Source: Megaustenia siamemsis (Eukaryota; Mollusca; Gastropoda; Stylommatophora; Ariophantidae). Taken from it: 64,000 bases of DNA. This document shows, piece after piece, positions 11,906 through 24,067 of this stretch. The stretch's first letter is position 1. Every line of letters begins with the position of its first letter. The DNA lies in the NCBI GenBank assembly GCA_032433765.1, contig JAVIAB010000092.1:105561779-105625778 (forward strand), in the 5' to 3' direction. The position numbers were made by a program, and so were the translations under genes. The notes under the pieces were generated by a model. That model did not search any database, was not told where the DNA came from, and worked only from the letters and a program-made list of their open reading frames with translations.

Positions 11906-12344
11906 TCCTTTGTTGTAACCATTCATTCTGTACTTTTACTGTTGCAGCTTGCAGAGTGGCTGAAAAATGCTATCCTGTATATACTCACGAATATTGTACA
12001 ATACCACTCTCGAACAACTGTATTGTATAGGCACCTTCGGCCAAATGACAGAGAAAAGCAGAGGCGCCTCAGGCAGGTGTTGCGCAACATTTAGCCATTA
12101 TACATACACTACAGACACATTTTTTTTCATCTGGTCTTAGAATTATTAAGGAAATCCATGTTATATAGCGAGTGAGACACCCTGTATACATATAAAATAT
12201 AGTTATAGTGGGTTGTTTATAAATAGTAGCATATATGTATAAGACCCTTTTCGTCTAGTCAGATGGTCTAGTGGAGGCTATTGTGTATTTTTTTTTTTTT
12301 TTTGAGGTTTAAAAAAAATGTTCAACAGCTTCTCTAATGGCTAA

Positions 12345-12610
12345 TTCTACCAATGTTTGGCAAACACACACGGCCACAGAATGAACAAGTCAGGCCCACT
12401 GATCCACAGGGTTTTCAATGTTTTTTCATTAGTCTTTTCTCTTCTAAGTTTTGCCTTAGCACAGTCTCAAATGATGTTATACCGTTTCTTATACATGCTC
12501 TCCATGATGTGCGATCACTTGCCAAATGTTCCCAGTCTTTTTCACAGATGGAGAAGTCATTCAGAGATCAAAATATAGTAAGGTCAATAGTAGTATATGT
12601 CATATAATAG
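12345..12610 (-). repeat. LINE family F 3' end with C2H2-like motif
   Basis: The minus strand reads HLASDRTSWRACIR and then LTCSFCGRVCLPNIGRISH, a Cys-x2-Cys...His pattern shared with the copies at 25.2 and 31.8 kb. The finger-like end is typical of one LINE group whose ORF closes with a C2H2 module. Confidence 0.65.
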
Positions 12611-12638
12611 TAGTATATGACGATCATCATTTTCAGGA

Positions 12639-13060
12639 GGACGTGAACTTCCGGTATATGGTGGATAGGCGGCAGGAACCATTGAAAGCTATGCATGAAA
12701 AGTGTTCCTTGTTGCAGTTTTCTCATATTCCAAGTCCGGCTTGTTGCAGGAGCTACTGAGTTATGTACTCTGTGCACACCATGAGCTGCGTGTCATCCAT
12801 TTTGATCATGTTTCGATATTCCAATTGTTTACGATGAAGGATGATATCATATGACAGGGAACAGTTGGCTGTGTTCACTTTCTACGCGGTTTCGCCTTAT
12901 GTCTTTTGGCGTGTGCTGAGACTGCTACGATGGGGACTACAGTTACCTTTCTTTGTTTGGGAGATATTAATTCGGATGATTACGCTGGCACGGGCGGTTG
13001 AGCAATTATGGATTTTAATTCTTTTGCAGTGATACCGGGGCTTTCCATAACCAAATATGT
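12639..13060 (+). repeat. Unclassified dispersed repeat, copy 1
   Basis: This stretch matches the reverse complement of 36540-37410 (excluding the LINE there). Shared blocks include GGATAGGCGGCAGGAAC-like, CATATTCCAAGTCCGGCTTG and TGAGCAATTATGGATTTT. The class is unknown and no coding frame is conserved between the two. Confidence 0.65.
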
Positions 13061-13079
13061 CATATTATTCAAGGTTTAG

Positions 13080-14000
13080 GCTCCTTCTAAATAAATAAAG
13101 GGTTAAGGCATAGAAATGCATAAAAGTCTGTGTCGTCCACTTATCAAGTGAAGCTTCTTACATACCATTTTTTTATTTTTCTAAATAAGTAACACATGTT
13201 TGCTGTGCAAGTTGCCGTGTTTAATTATTAGTGACTGACATATGCAATGAATTATGTTTATGATAACTACTTGTTAATTATGATTACCCCCCTTTCAAAC
13301 CTACACCCGCACCTATAAGGAATTATTTATAAATTATATTAATAGGATAAAATGTCTAAATAAATGTATCTTCCTAAATAAATTTATCTTCTAAATATAA
13401 TTGCTATAAATATATTGAAACTTAACAATACGAATTTTGAAACTCAATGTAACATTGCAACAACTAGCTGATACTTACTTATGTGTATATATTAGTTAGC
13501 ATACAATATATTTATTTAATTTAAATTACCTAAATAAATGCAACGATTCGCTAATTAAGAATAATTGTAATTATCTTGTAAAATGTGAGAGAACAATCAA
13601 AACAATGTTTTATTTATTATTGTTTTAGCATATGCATAAAACTCTGACTTGAGATGAGATGTTAAACACTAGGCATCAGCACGGGTCAAAGGGTCCTAGG
13701 GTGAAAGCAAAGAAATGCATACAAATGCGAAACTGCAGCAAAGCTAATGTACAATACCGCTGCTACTCTACGTTTGTATATCGTCCTACGTGTTTAGTAA
13801 ATACATATCTCTGTGTGTGTATTGTATGTTTGTTCCTGTTGGGCCGAAACGTTGTTCTAATTTGTGTCGTTCAATTATTACGTAAAGCTTTAAGCATACC
13901 GTTTATATATATATATATATATATTTTTTCTTCTCATCAGCACTCTGATGAGGTATGATTGCTTCAAAACATTTAAATTCTTAGTCTCTGATTACACTAA
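13080..14000. other. AT-rich intergenic sequence
   Basis: Only a short (TA)n run near 13904-13924 stands out. No gene is supported. Confidence 0.6.
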
Positions 14001-14004
14001 AAAA

Positions 14005-14545
14005 CCGAGGTGAGGTGCAGAATGGCTCAGGCAAGAGCAGCTTTAAAAAAAAGGAGGAAGATACTATACAATCCATTTTTGACAATAGAAACAAGAAAAA
14101 GAGTTCTTAAATGTTATGTAGAACCAGTTTTAATACATGGATGTGAATCGTGGACAGTAGGACAACAGGCAAGAAAATCACTGGAGTCTGTAGAAATGTG
14201 GTTTTACAGAAGGTTGTTGAGAATACCATGGACAGCTAAGAAGAGTAATGAAAACGTTCTGAAAGAGGCCAAAGCAAAAAGAGAGCTAATGTCTAATATT
14301 AGGAAGAAACAATCATCATTTTTTTGGCCATGTAATGAGAAGAGAACTGGAATATATTGCAACAATTGGGAAAATTGAGGGACGAAGAGATAGAGGGAAG
14401 CAAATAGAAAAGATACCAGACAGCTTAAGAGAATGGCTTGGCAGAAGGTCAACAACAGAAATGATAAATAAATGTCGTGATCGAAAGTTATGGAGCGACA
14501 TGAATACCTACGCCAGCAGGCTTGGTACTTAATGATGATGATGAT
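14005..14545 (+). repeat. LINE family A 3' fragment
   Basis: Encodes RCRMAQARAALKKRRKILYN, ILIHGCESWTVGQQARKSLE style sequence, and LLRIPWTAKKSNENVLKEAK. After a one-base shift near 14330 it continues IATIGKIEGRRDRGKQ to LWSDMNTYASRLGT. The TAA stop is followed at once by (TGA)n. Confidence 0.85.
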
Positions 14546-14549
14546 GAAT

Positions 14550-16205
14550 TATACTAAGTCTTTAGATTGTAGCTTTATCAAATTTCAATTAATTTAATTA
14601 CCGGTTTATTATCGTACCTCAACTGAAATGATCATCACAAAGTGATTTCCTCCGTATTATGAATTCAGAATATTATTTATATATTATATATAATAATTAT
14701 TACTATATAATTATAATATTATCTCCATTTTGAATATCGAATAATTGTAGGCCTAATATCAGCTTTAGTCTCGCTCAAGACTCCGGCATGTCCTTGCTTC
14801 ACAAATTGTAAATTACATAATAATAATACATGTGACTATCATCACCAAATCAAATCATGACTGTTGTATCATGCTCATACTGAATTGTAAAATTAAAAAT
14901 ATATTTTTTTGTAAACTAAAAGTATTGTATTATACTTAATTTACTTATTATATATAATGAGATAGAAATTATTATTATAGGAAATGGTTCCTCCAGTTCC
15001 TGTATTAGTGTACTAACTACTGTTACTAACAAAACAACTACTATAGAACTAGTGTTACTCACTGTAATTTACTTACATTACTGTAAAGTAAAGTGTAGTG
15101 TTATTCCTATTTATTATAAATTATTATTAATTAAAATAAATTAAATTAGCTCTGGTACATTTATTTATAATTAGTAAATTACTAAGCTTGGGACTGATTA
15201 ATAAAAGACCTTATTTATACAACATATATTTTGAAATAATAAATGTTGCATTAATTAATAATGAACTTCAATTTCCGTTTGCTCAAATTATCAAAACCAG
15301 AAGTCTTGAATTTAAAGATAGACGACAATAGCTTCCATTGGAATAAAAACAAACAATAAATAAGCAGATTGCAATAAAGCGCGGGAAAAATGCTGCTTCC
15401 GGTGATGTACGGTGTTTATGGACAGAAGACCACCACAATTTCTACAGGGAGAATGCGCAAGACAAATATGAATTCACGAGTCTGCATATATTAAACGTAC
15501 TATTATCTTAATAAAACATGTCATGTACCGCTGATAATTAATTTCTTCCATAACAAGCTCATAGTTCTTTATATTTGTTTGTTTTTCAAAAGCCAATCTA
15601 TCATGTGGGATTAAAACACGTTTCTCTACTGACAACCTCCAGAAATCCCCAATATTTTGTCCCTGCTGTTTTTGTCAGAAATATAGAACTTATTACATCA
15701 GACTTCCCTAGGTTACATTTTTCCCATCAATATTTCCATTCAGAAGTTGCTCGTCAGTTTTTTTCTTCAGCTCGTCTTTCAGTTACCTCATTGTGATGCC
15801 TTTACCCCTGTCACCACATCCTCCAATATTATATTATTAGTCTCCTCTTGTCACTCTATCTTTGTACAGTAAAGACTACAGTCATATATCGTTTCCTTGC
15901 TCTCACATTTTAAGATTTCTTTCCTTAAATCGTTTAGTCGCATTCAAATGTAACATCCATTTTCAACAATTTTTGTTAGAAACAGCACCCCCCCCCCCTT
16001 TCCCAACTTCATTCATGGAGTTCTACGGTCTCAAATGGACGCTCATCCTGCATGACATGCCCATATATATTCATAAAAACAGTGAGTTTAGTTCCAAAAT
16101 AGAACTTTCAAAATTAATTATGGCAAGTTTTTTTCATGCATGTCCTGCATCATTAACTATATTGTTATATGTAAACACTACTTGCAAAATATGTTTGTGT
16201 ATTAA
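14550..16205. other. AT-rich intergenic sequence
   Basis: Very AT-rich, with many short palindromic words. Open frames here, such as 15575-15796 (+), carry no motif. A C10 run lies near 15988-15997. No gene is supported. Confidence 0.55.
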
Positions 16206-16209
16206 GCGA

Positions 16210-16722
16210 ATCCCATTAAACATTATGATCAAATATAAAGAAATAAAACAAGTAGAGGAATTCAAGTATTTGGGCACAATGTTTACAGAAGATGGAAAAC
16301 TAGACAGAGAAATTGACATGAGAATACGAAAAACAAATACTGTCACATGCCAGCTATCACCATTGTTGAGACATCCAAACATTTCTATGCCAGCTAAACA
16401 ACAAATGATAAATAACATTTTCATACCAACTTGTGCTTTGAAAGTCAAACATGGACCCTTTCTAAATCACATTTAAGAAAGATCAATACATGTGAGATGC
16501 GATGCTTGAGAAAAGTAACAAACAACACAAGAAGAGATAGAATACCAGATGAAACCATAAGTAAAATAATAGGAACAAAACCCTGCTAAGAATATATAGA
16601 ACAACTTAAATGGTTTGGCCACCTGGTCAGAATGAATCCTTACCAATCACCATCAAGGGAGTTCTTCTCGAGAATGCATGGAAAAAGATCAAGAGGAAGA
16701 CCCAGAAGAAGATGGATAGATG
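16210..16722 (+). repeat. LINE 3' fragment that seeds a minisatellite
   Basis: Encodes VEEFKYLGTMFTEDGKLDRE, then, across shifts, CEMRCLRKVTNNTRRDRIPD, GHLVRMNPYQ and a GKRSRGRPRRRWIDAVTETC segment that runs into the first unit of the 99-bp array. It is related to the fragment at 56.1-56.45 kb. Confidence 0.7.
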
Positions 16723-18706
16723 CAGTGACAGAGACATGTAACAACAAAGGACAATTTTAATTCAGACAGTTCGAGCAGCGCAAGAACGACAAATGATATA
16801 ACCACGACACCTTTTCGGTACCAGTGACAGAGACATGTAACAACAAAGGACAATTTTAATTCAGACAGTTCGAGCAGCGCAAGAACGACAAATGATATAA
16901 CCACGACACCTTTTCGGTACCAGTGACAGAGACATGTAACAACAAAGGACAATTTTAATTCAGACAGTTCGAGCAGCGCAAGAACGACAAATGATATAAC
17001 CACGACACCTTTTCGGTACCAGTGACAGAGACATGTAACAACAAAGGACAATTTTAATTCTGACAGTTCGAGCAGCGCAAGAACGACAAATGATATAACC
17101 ACGACACCTTTTCGGTACCAGTGACAGAGACATGTAACAACAAAGGACAATTTTAATTCAGACAGTTCGAGCAGCGCAAGAACGACAAATGATATAACCA
17201 CGACACCTTTTCGGTACCAGTGACAGAGACATGTAACAACAAAGGACAATTTTAATTCAGACAGTTCGAGCAGCGCAAGAACGACAAATGATATAACCAC
17301 GACACCTTTTAGGTACCAGTGACAGAGACATGTAACAACAAAGGACAATTTTAATTCAGACAGTTCGAGCAGCGCAAGAACGACAAATGATATAAACCAC
17401 GACACCTTTTCGGTACCAGTGACAGAGACATGTAACAACAAAGGACAATTTTAATTCAGACAGTTCGAGCAGCGCAAGAACGACAAATGATATAAACCAC
17501 GACACTTTTTCGGTATCAGTGACAGAGACATGTAACAACAAAGGACAATTTTAATTCAGACAGTTCGAGCAGCGCAAGAACGACAAATGATATAAACCAC
17601 GACACCTTTTAGGTATCAGTGACAGAGACATGTAACAACAAAGGACAATTTTAATTCAGACAGTTCGAGCAGCGCAAGAACGACAAATGATATAACCACG
17701 ACACCTTTTCGGTATCAGTGACAGAGACATGTAACAACAAAGGACAATTTTAATTCAGACAGTTCGAGTAGCGCAAGAACGACAAATGATATAACCACGA
17801 CACCTTTTAGGTACCAGTGACAGAGACATGTAACAACAAAGGACAATTTTAATTCAGACAGTTCGAGCAGCGCAAGAACGACAAATGATATAAACCACGA
17901 CACCTTTTAGGTACCAGTGACAGAGACATGTAACAACAAAGGACAATTTTAATTCAGACAGTTCGAGCAGCGCAAGAACGACAAATGATATAACCACGAC
18001 ACCTTTTAGGTACCAGTGACAGAGACATGTAACAACAAAGGACAATTTTAATTCAGACAGTTCGAGCAGCTCAAGAACGACAAATGATATAACCACGACA
18101 ACTTTTCGGTACCAGTGACTGAGACATGTAACAACAAAGGACAATTTTAATTCAGACAGTTCGAGTAGCTCAAGAACGACAAATGATATAACCACGACAC
18201 CTTTTCGGTACCAGTGACAGAGACATGTAACAACAAAGGACAATTTTAATTCAGACAGTTCGAGTAGCTCAAGAACGACAAATGATATAACCACGACACC
18301 TTTTAGGTATCAGTGACAGAGACATGTAACAACAAAGGACAATTTTAATTCAGACAGTTCGAGTAGCTCAAGAACGACAAATGATATAACCACGACACCT
18401 TTTCGGTACCAGTGACAGAGACATGTAACAACAAAGGACAATTTTAATTCAGACAGTTCGAGTAGCTCAAGAACGACAAATGATATAACCACGACACCTT
18501 TTCGGTACCAGTGACAGAGACATGTAACAACAAAGGACAATTTTAATTCAGACAGTTCGAGTAGCTCAAGAACGACAAATGATATAACCACGACACCTTT
18601 TCGGTACCAGTGACAGAGACATGTAACAACAAAGGACAATTTTAATTCTGACAGTTCGAGTAGCTCAAGAACGACAAATGATATAACCACGACACCTTTT
18701 CGGTAG
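16723..18706. repeat. 99-bp minisatellite, about 20 units
   Basis: Units begin CAGTGACAGAGACATGTAAC and repeat every 99 bp (16723, 16822, 16921, 17020 and on), with a few 100-bp units carrying an extra A (ATAAACC). Units near the left have GAGCAGCGCAAG and those from about 18160 on have GAGTAGCTCAAG. Variants therefore spread locally. Because 99 is a multiple of three, long minus-strand frames (up to 250 codons) appear, but they are a by-product. Confidence 0.95.
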
Positions 18707-18773
18707 CAGTGAGAAAGAGAACAGAAAGACTAAACTTATTTCGCCTACTCCAATTTCAGAGCCATTTTTTCTT

Positions 18774-18780
<7 letters not shown>

Positions 18781-18805
<25 letters not shown>

Positions 18806-18827
18806 ATTTCTATATATATATATGTAT

Positions 18828-18859
<32 letters not shown>

Positions 18860-18862
18860 TGA
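18781..18862. repeat. Simple repeats (TG)n, (TA)n, (ATC)n
   Basis: A TG run, a TA run and an ATC run stand in a row. The ATC run is the (TGA)n tail of the family C fragment that follows in minus orientation. Confidence 0.9.
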
Positions 18863-18965
18863 GTGCCTGTCTCCGCATCGAAGGTTGGCTACTATGGAGC
18901 GCCATCCCACTCTGTCTAATGCTTTGATGGTGCACATTGTCATAGGTTGACTTGTCCATCTTTTG
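18863..18965 (-). repeat. LINE family C 3' end
   Basis: The minus strand reads RWTSQPMTMCTIKALD and then WRSIVANLRCGD, the closing segment of family C. Confidence 0.75.
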
Positions 18966-18989
18966 TTCTTATATATATATATATAGCAT

Positions 18990-19458
18990 CATCATCATCA
19001 TCATGTGTAATACCAGTTGGCATAGGCGATCATGTCCTTCCACAATCTTCTATCTACAGTGCATCGTATCAGTTCTGTTGTTGACTGTTTTCCATGCCAT
19101 GACACCAAGCTATCCAGTATTTTCTCTCTTTGTCGTCCGCGATCTCTCTTTCCTTTGATTTTGCTAGTTTTAACCAAGTATTCCAACTTTCCTCTTCTCA
19201 AGATGTGCCAGAAACATGTTGATTGTTTCTTTCTGATGTTTTTTTTACGAGTTCCATGTTTTGTGTTGGCCTCTTTGAGAATTTCTTCATTTATTTTTTT
19301 AGCTAAACAGGGAAGTTTTACATTCTTCTGAGAAATCTCATTTCTGTGGCCTCTAATCGTTTTTTCAGTTGTTTGTCTACTGTCTATGATTCGCTTTCAT
19401 AGGTCAGAATTTGTTATATATGGCACCGACGAACAGTCTTTCTCACTTCTATTGATAT

Positions 19459-19460
<2 letters not shown>
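18990..19460 (-). repeat. LINE family B 3' fragment
   Basis: The minus strand encodes RGKLEYLVKTSKIKGKRDRG, DSLVSWHGKQSTTELIR and LWKDMIAYANWY, preceded in minus direction by shifted pieces of the reverse-transcriptase C-terminus. It abuts a (TA)n tract at 19462. Confidence 0.8.
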
Positions 19461-19502
<42 letters not shown>

Positions 19503-19505
<3 letters not shown>

Positions 19506-20308
19506 TGGCGTATTCTCTATGCTACCACCAGTAGCCTGAACATATTAACTAAATACAAAAGGAAATGATAATTTATTATATTTTTTCATAATTATATTAC
19601 AAATTTTCTAATATTCTATTACACATTTCGTAGGCCAGTATGATTTATTTGCTTTTATTTGCATTTATTAAAGCAAGGTTTTCCTATGGACACTATAACG
19701 TTTGTGAATGAAACCGAACCTACTCTAAGATAGCACATAGTACATGAAACCGCTAATAAGCAGCGGTACAGTTATCATCTCTCCGACTTAGAATTAATGA
19801 CCTTGACATTCAAAAATTCCCGTCAAAATAATACTTCGAGAGCTACTGCTAGATGAATGCGGTTTCATGGGTTATTTTTAGCTCTAGCCAATCAGAAGCG
19901 TCACAAAGTGAAAGTGAAATTATTTCTGATTACCGGAACTTCCTAACCTATTCATAACTACGTTATGCGCATCAGCATCTGTAGAAAGAACTTGTTTCTG
20001 CTCTCAAGAGAATCAAATCTTATTGTCGCTCAACTCAGACACAGAAACGCTTAACTGGTTTGGCAATAATGTCCATTGTGAAATCATTCCTTCAGAAACT
20101 TAGAAACCAACCCAACAGTACTTTCAATGACAAAGTCATGGAGACATTTTCATCCCAAACAAGACGGATAGAGTTTACATATAAATAAGTAAGTAATTTA
20201 AAATGTAGTGATGTCATTAGCAAATATTACTTCATGTTAGACTACTGAATATAATGTATGTCTTTATTTATTAAGTTAGCGGTACCCCAGAACTCAAAAC
20301 CAGTATAC

Positions 20309-20312
<4 letters not shown>
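19503..20312 (+). mobile_element. hAT transposon relic inserted in a (TA)n tract
   Basis: The left end is CAGTGGCGTATTC and the right end closes with the imperfect inverse GTATACGCC. TA repeats lie on both sides (19462-19502 and 20313-20355), compatible with an 8-bp TATATATA-type duplication. At about 19998-20188 one frame gives SALKRIKSYCRSTQTQKRLT, GLAIMSIVKSFL, NDKVMETFSSQ and RRIEFTYK-stop. This is the C-terminal dimerisation segment of ZMYM1-like hAT transposases. The catalytic core is missing, so the copy is an internally deleted, immobile remnant. Confidence 0.7.
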
Positions 20313-20355
<43 letters not shown>

Positions 20356-20362
<7 letters not shown>

Positions 20363-21090
20363 CTCTATTAATAGCAGAAAATCCTAAAGATCTACAACAA
20401 TTACTTAATGAAATAAACACGTCAAGCATAAATATATATATATATAGATTAGATATGAACATCAAATAGACAAAAACTATAATCATGAACAAAGATAATG
20501 CTCAAAACCTAAAAGTGGATATCAAAGTTGAAGGAATAGATCTGGTCATAGTTAAGAGCTGCAGCTACCTTTGACATATTATAATCAATGATGGAAAATG
20601 TAAAACTGAAGTAAACAAAAAAGAATAGAAAAAGCAAAAAGTAATTTTAATGCCATCAAAATTATACTAACATCAAAACTAAAAAAAAAAACTTCTCAAC
20701 TTTCCTGTATAGTGTAAAAACATGAAAATTAGACCAAAAAAAAAAAAAAACAGAACAGAAAATTGAAACCTTTGAAATGTGGATTTATAGAAGAATAGGT
20801 AGATTTGGATGGAAAGAAATATAAAAGATGAAGTCTTAAAACAACTAAAAATGAAAAGAGAACTACTAAATACAATTTAAACAAGACCAAATGAGATTTT
20901 GGGGCACAGCAGCCAACTAAAAGTAATATTGGAAGGGAAAATGCAAGGTAAATAAGGCAGACATGGACGAGTAACATCAAAAGATGGAGAAGTCAGCCTA
21001 TGATAACCTGCACTATCAAAACAAGACACAGAGCGGAATGGCGCTCCATGGTAGCCAACCTTCGATGCGGAGACGGCACTTATATGTATC
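20356..21090 (+). repeat. LINE family C 3' fragment
   Basis: Starts abruptly after (TA)n with codons for LLIAENPKDLQQLLNEI, the region after the reverse-transcriptase YADD box. It continues, with stops and shifts, through ETFEMWIYRRIGR to the ANLRCGD end. A second short (TA)n block interrupts it near 20432-20445. Confidence 0.75.
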
Positions 21091-21237
21091 AACCAGTTCG
21101 TCGTTCCTATACGTAAATCTGCAAGCACACTTTCTTTATTCGTATCCTGTCATTGTTCTTCCATTACTGGCTGACCTTTCGTCATCTAGCCTTTAATATT
21201 TTGTTCATTAACAATCAATTTTGCCCGTGCTTTCTTT

Positions 21238-21238
<1 letters not shown>

Positions 21239-21266
<28 letters not shown>
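21239..21266. repeat. (GA)n microsatellite
   Basis: About 14 GA units directly before the older SINE copy. Confidence 0.9.
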
Positions 21267-21269
<3 letters not shown>

Positions 21270-21785
21270 CTATAGCTCAGTGGTTAATGAGTTGAAATAG
21301 AATAGGTTGAGTTTGATCCTGATCGACGGCTTCCATTTTCACAGAATCTTAAATGGCTACTGGATTCTTCAAGAAAAGAAAAGCGGCACAGATATAATGC
21401 TCACCCTACAATACCCTCGGGAGCCGCGATAGCTCAGTGGTTAGTGAACTGGACTACCACGGACAAGGGGTAGGGTTCGATCCCAACCGACGGCTTCCGG
21501 GTTCACCCAGCCTTAAATGGGTACCGGATTTTTTTCTGGGAAAGTAAAGCAGCATGGGCGTAATACTGACCACATTACCCCAAAAATCATGTGCTGAAGG
21601 TCTGTAAAATATAGGGTCACTAACACCATATTTCCCTATACGCCACTTGGCGTGACGGAGGTACTTTACTTTTTTACTACAATACCCTCAGAAATGTACC
21701 GAACGTTTACAAAAACTATGGGCATTAACATCATATCATATCCCTATAAACTACATGGCGTGATGTAATTTTTTTCTTTCTCTAA
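21267..21785 (+). repeat. Older tRNA-derived SINE split by a younger one
   Basis: Left piece 21267-21405 begins CCCTATAGCTCAGTGGTTAA and includes GATCGACGGCTTCC. Right piece 21690-21785 ends CTACATGGCGTGATGTAA. Both are diverged copies of the same SINE, and the break is filled by the element at 21419-21676. Confidence 0.8.
21419..21676 (+). repeat. tRNA-derived SINE, full length, reference copy
   Basis: The tRNA-like head has A box TAGCTCAGTGG (21430-21440) and B box GGTTCGATCC (21474-21483). An acceptor-stem remnant GAGCCG pairs with CGGCTTC. The body carries GTTCACCCAGCCTTAAATGG and ends CTTGGCGTGACGG then CTTTACTTTTTT. A perfect 13-bp duplication CTACAATACCCTC flanks it (21406-21418 and 21677-21689). 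Such heads act as internal RNA polymerase III promoters. Confidence 0.92.
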
Positions 21786-22085
21786 AGAATATAATCCCGA
21801 AAACACATACATTTATTGTCTATTATATAGTGAAAGTATATTTTATATCAGATTAGATGTCATTCTTATATCAAGCTTACTGCAATGATATTCTATCATT
21901 TTCTCCTCATTTTGTAATCATACCCATTTCTTAATATTATCACATTTTTGCCTTTTTGTTTGTTCTCTTTTTGGATATTGCGCGTTAAAACGTTCTAATA
22001 GTGTAATATTATGGAAAAACTATAGAGACCATTCAACAATTATATACACAATTAAACACCAGTGTGAAGAGATTACCAAATCAAT

Positions 22086-23017
22086 CATCATCATTAAGTA
22101 CCGGGCCTGCTGGCGTAGGTGATCATGTCTCTCCACAACTTTCGATCACGACAGTTATATAGCATTTCTGTTGTTGACCTTATGCCAAGCCATTTTCTTC
22201 AGCTGTCTGGTATCTTTTCTCTTTGCTTCCCTCTATCTCTGCGTCCCTCAATTTTCCCAGTTGTTACAATATATTCCAGTTGTTCTCTTCTCATTACAAG
22301 GCCAAAAAATGATGATTGTTTCTTCCTAATATTGAAAATTAGCTCTCTTTTTGCTTTGGCCTCTTTCAAAACGTTTTCATTACTCTTCTTAGCTGTCCAT
22401 GGTATTCTCAACATTCTTCGGTAAAACTACATTTCTACAGACTCCAGTGATTTTCTTGTCTGTTGTACCATTGTCCAAGATTCACATCCATGTGTTAAGA
22501 TTGGCTCTACATACCATTTAAGAACTCTTTTTCTTGTTTCTATTGTCAAAAATGGATTGCATAGCCTCTTCCTCATTTTTTGAAAAGTTGCTTTTGCCTG
22601 ATCCATTCTGCATCTAACCTCTTTTGTACATCTTTCGTCTGAGGTTAACAATGTTCCAAGATATTTAAATTCATTTACCTGTTTTAATATTGTTCCAATT
22701 GTGTCTTTATTTAGCACTGAGGTTATGTCTTTTTCTTTGTTGTTACCATTACTTCTGTCTTTTTGCTATTAAGGCTGAGTCCTTTATTTTTGCTTTCTTT
22801 CACTATAATGTCTAACATTTCTTGTAACTCATTTTCACTCTTAGCGATCAAAACTATCATCAGCATACCTTACATTATTTATATTATGATTTATGACCTA
22901 CGATTGTTATTCCAGGCATGTCCCTTATGGATCTTAAAATAATCCCACTATAAATATTAAACAAATCTGATGACAGCACACAACCTTGCCTAACACCCTG
23001 TTTTATTTGTTGAAACA
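22086..23017 (-). repeat. LINE family A 3' fragment with target duplication
   Basis: A 932-bp minus-strand piece reads EFKYLGTLLTSDERCTKEVR, GCESWTMVQQTRKSLESVEM, LRIPWTAKKSNENVLKEAK and DRGKQREKIPDS, with the (TGA)n tail at its left. At the far (5') end it includes part of the palm. A 12-bp duplication TACCAAATCAAT (22074-22085 and 23018-23029) marks a 5'-truncated insertion. Confidence 0.9.
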
Positions 23018-23164
23018 TACCAAATCAATAGTTACTGGAAAATTCTCTAACAACTATAAAGCAGAAACTTAAAACCTCAAAGATTCTGCAAGACTGGCTA
23101 TTTAACACAAAAATAATGTGGATAAGAAATCGGTGGTACTGAATGATGCACTGTCAGTCGTAAT

Positions 23165-23535
23165 AGCTAAAAAAAACAAAAAAAAAAACAAGGAAAATAG
23201 AACCAGATGCGGATACATCTAACTATTACGAAGAGATCAAGTCATCATACTTCGCCTACGCACTGACCACAACAGAATGAGAAACCACATGTTCACCAAA
23301 ATCAAAATAGGAACTATCAACCAATGCCCCTGCACACTGGATAACACGACAATAAAACATGTTCTACAGGATTGCCCCGGTACACAGGTCTGAGGAGGTA
23401 AATGTGGCCCACACTCACCTCCATGGAAGAGAAACTCTACGGGGCAACCGAATCACAGAAACAGACAGCTGCCTTCATAAGAGAGTCCCGAATTCTAAGG
23501 TGAATGAGTCATAATCGCAGCAGCAAAAAAAGAAG
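23165..23535 (+). repeat. C-terminal end of an I-superfamily (family G-like) LINE
   Basis: Encodes LRTDHNRMRNHMFTKIKIGT, CPCTLDN, KHVLQDCPG and YGATESQKQTAAFIRES. This parallels the LRTGHNRLHSHMYTKFKIGT and CTCG...HILQDC end of the intact LINE at 49.7 kb. It closes with a short purine-rich (AAGAAG) tail. Confidence 0.75.
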
Positions 23536-23539
23536 AAGC

Positions 23540-24020
23540 ACCACTAGTATTTGCCAATGAAAGATAGTGGACTCGTTACACACATCGGTTGAAATACGCC
23601 ATCGATGACTGCTGTCACCAGCCCTGCTCAACATCTTCTAGCACAAATAATGGCCGTGGTCTTGGAAGCTCAGAGGTTAGACATCGTCATTACAACAAGT
23701 GGCTTTTTCTAGGACTTACCCTTCCGTAGTCAAGAATGCAAAAAACCTCACAGCCAGTAAATTGAATCCGGCTTCAGTAACGAAATGATAGTTTTAAAAA
23801 ATCGAAATATGTATCAGAAGAGAGCTGACAACAGCTGCTTTAACAACCCGAGAATGATCTGGTAAAATAATAATAACAATACACAAGATTAGACTAATGC
23901 ACACATTAATATATGGACATTCGTAAGTGCTATCGAAACATTGACTATATATTAGAAATGAAAATATAAGGTATAGTAGTTGTATGTTGCCATAAGATCA
24001 TATACATCTCACAGACAGAC

Positions 24021-24067
<47 letters not shown>

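Noticed and set aside
16689..18690. Long repetitive minus-strand frames (VVTCLCHWYRKGVVV repeats)
   Set aside because: They are products of the 99-bp array, not a protein gene.
21421..21500. Possible functional tRNA gene
   Set aside because: The same head occurs seven times, attached to one conserved 180-bp body with target duplications. It is a SINE head with a degraded anticodon arm.
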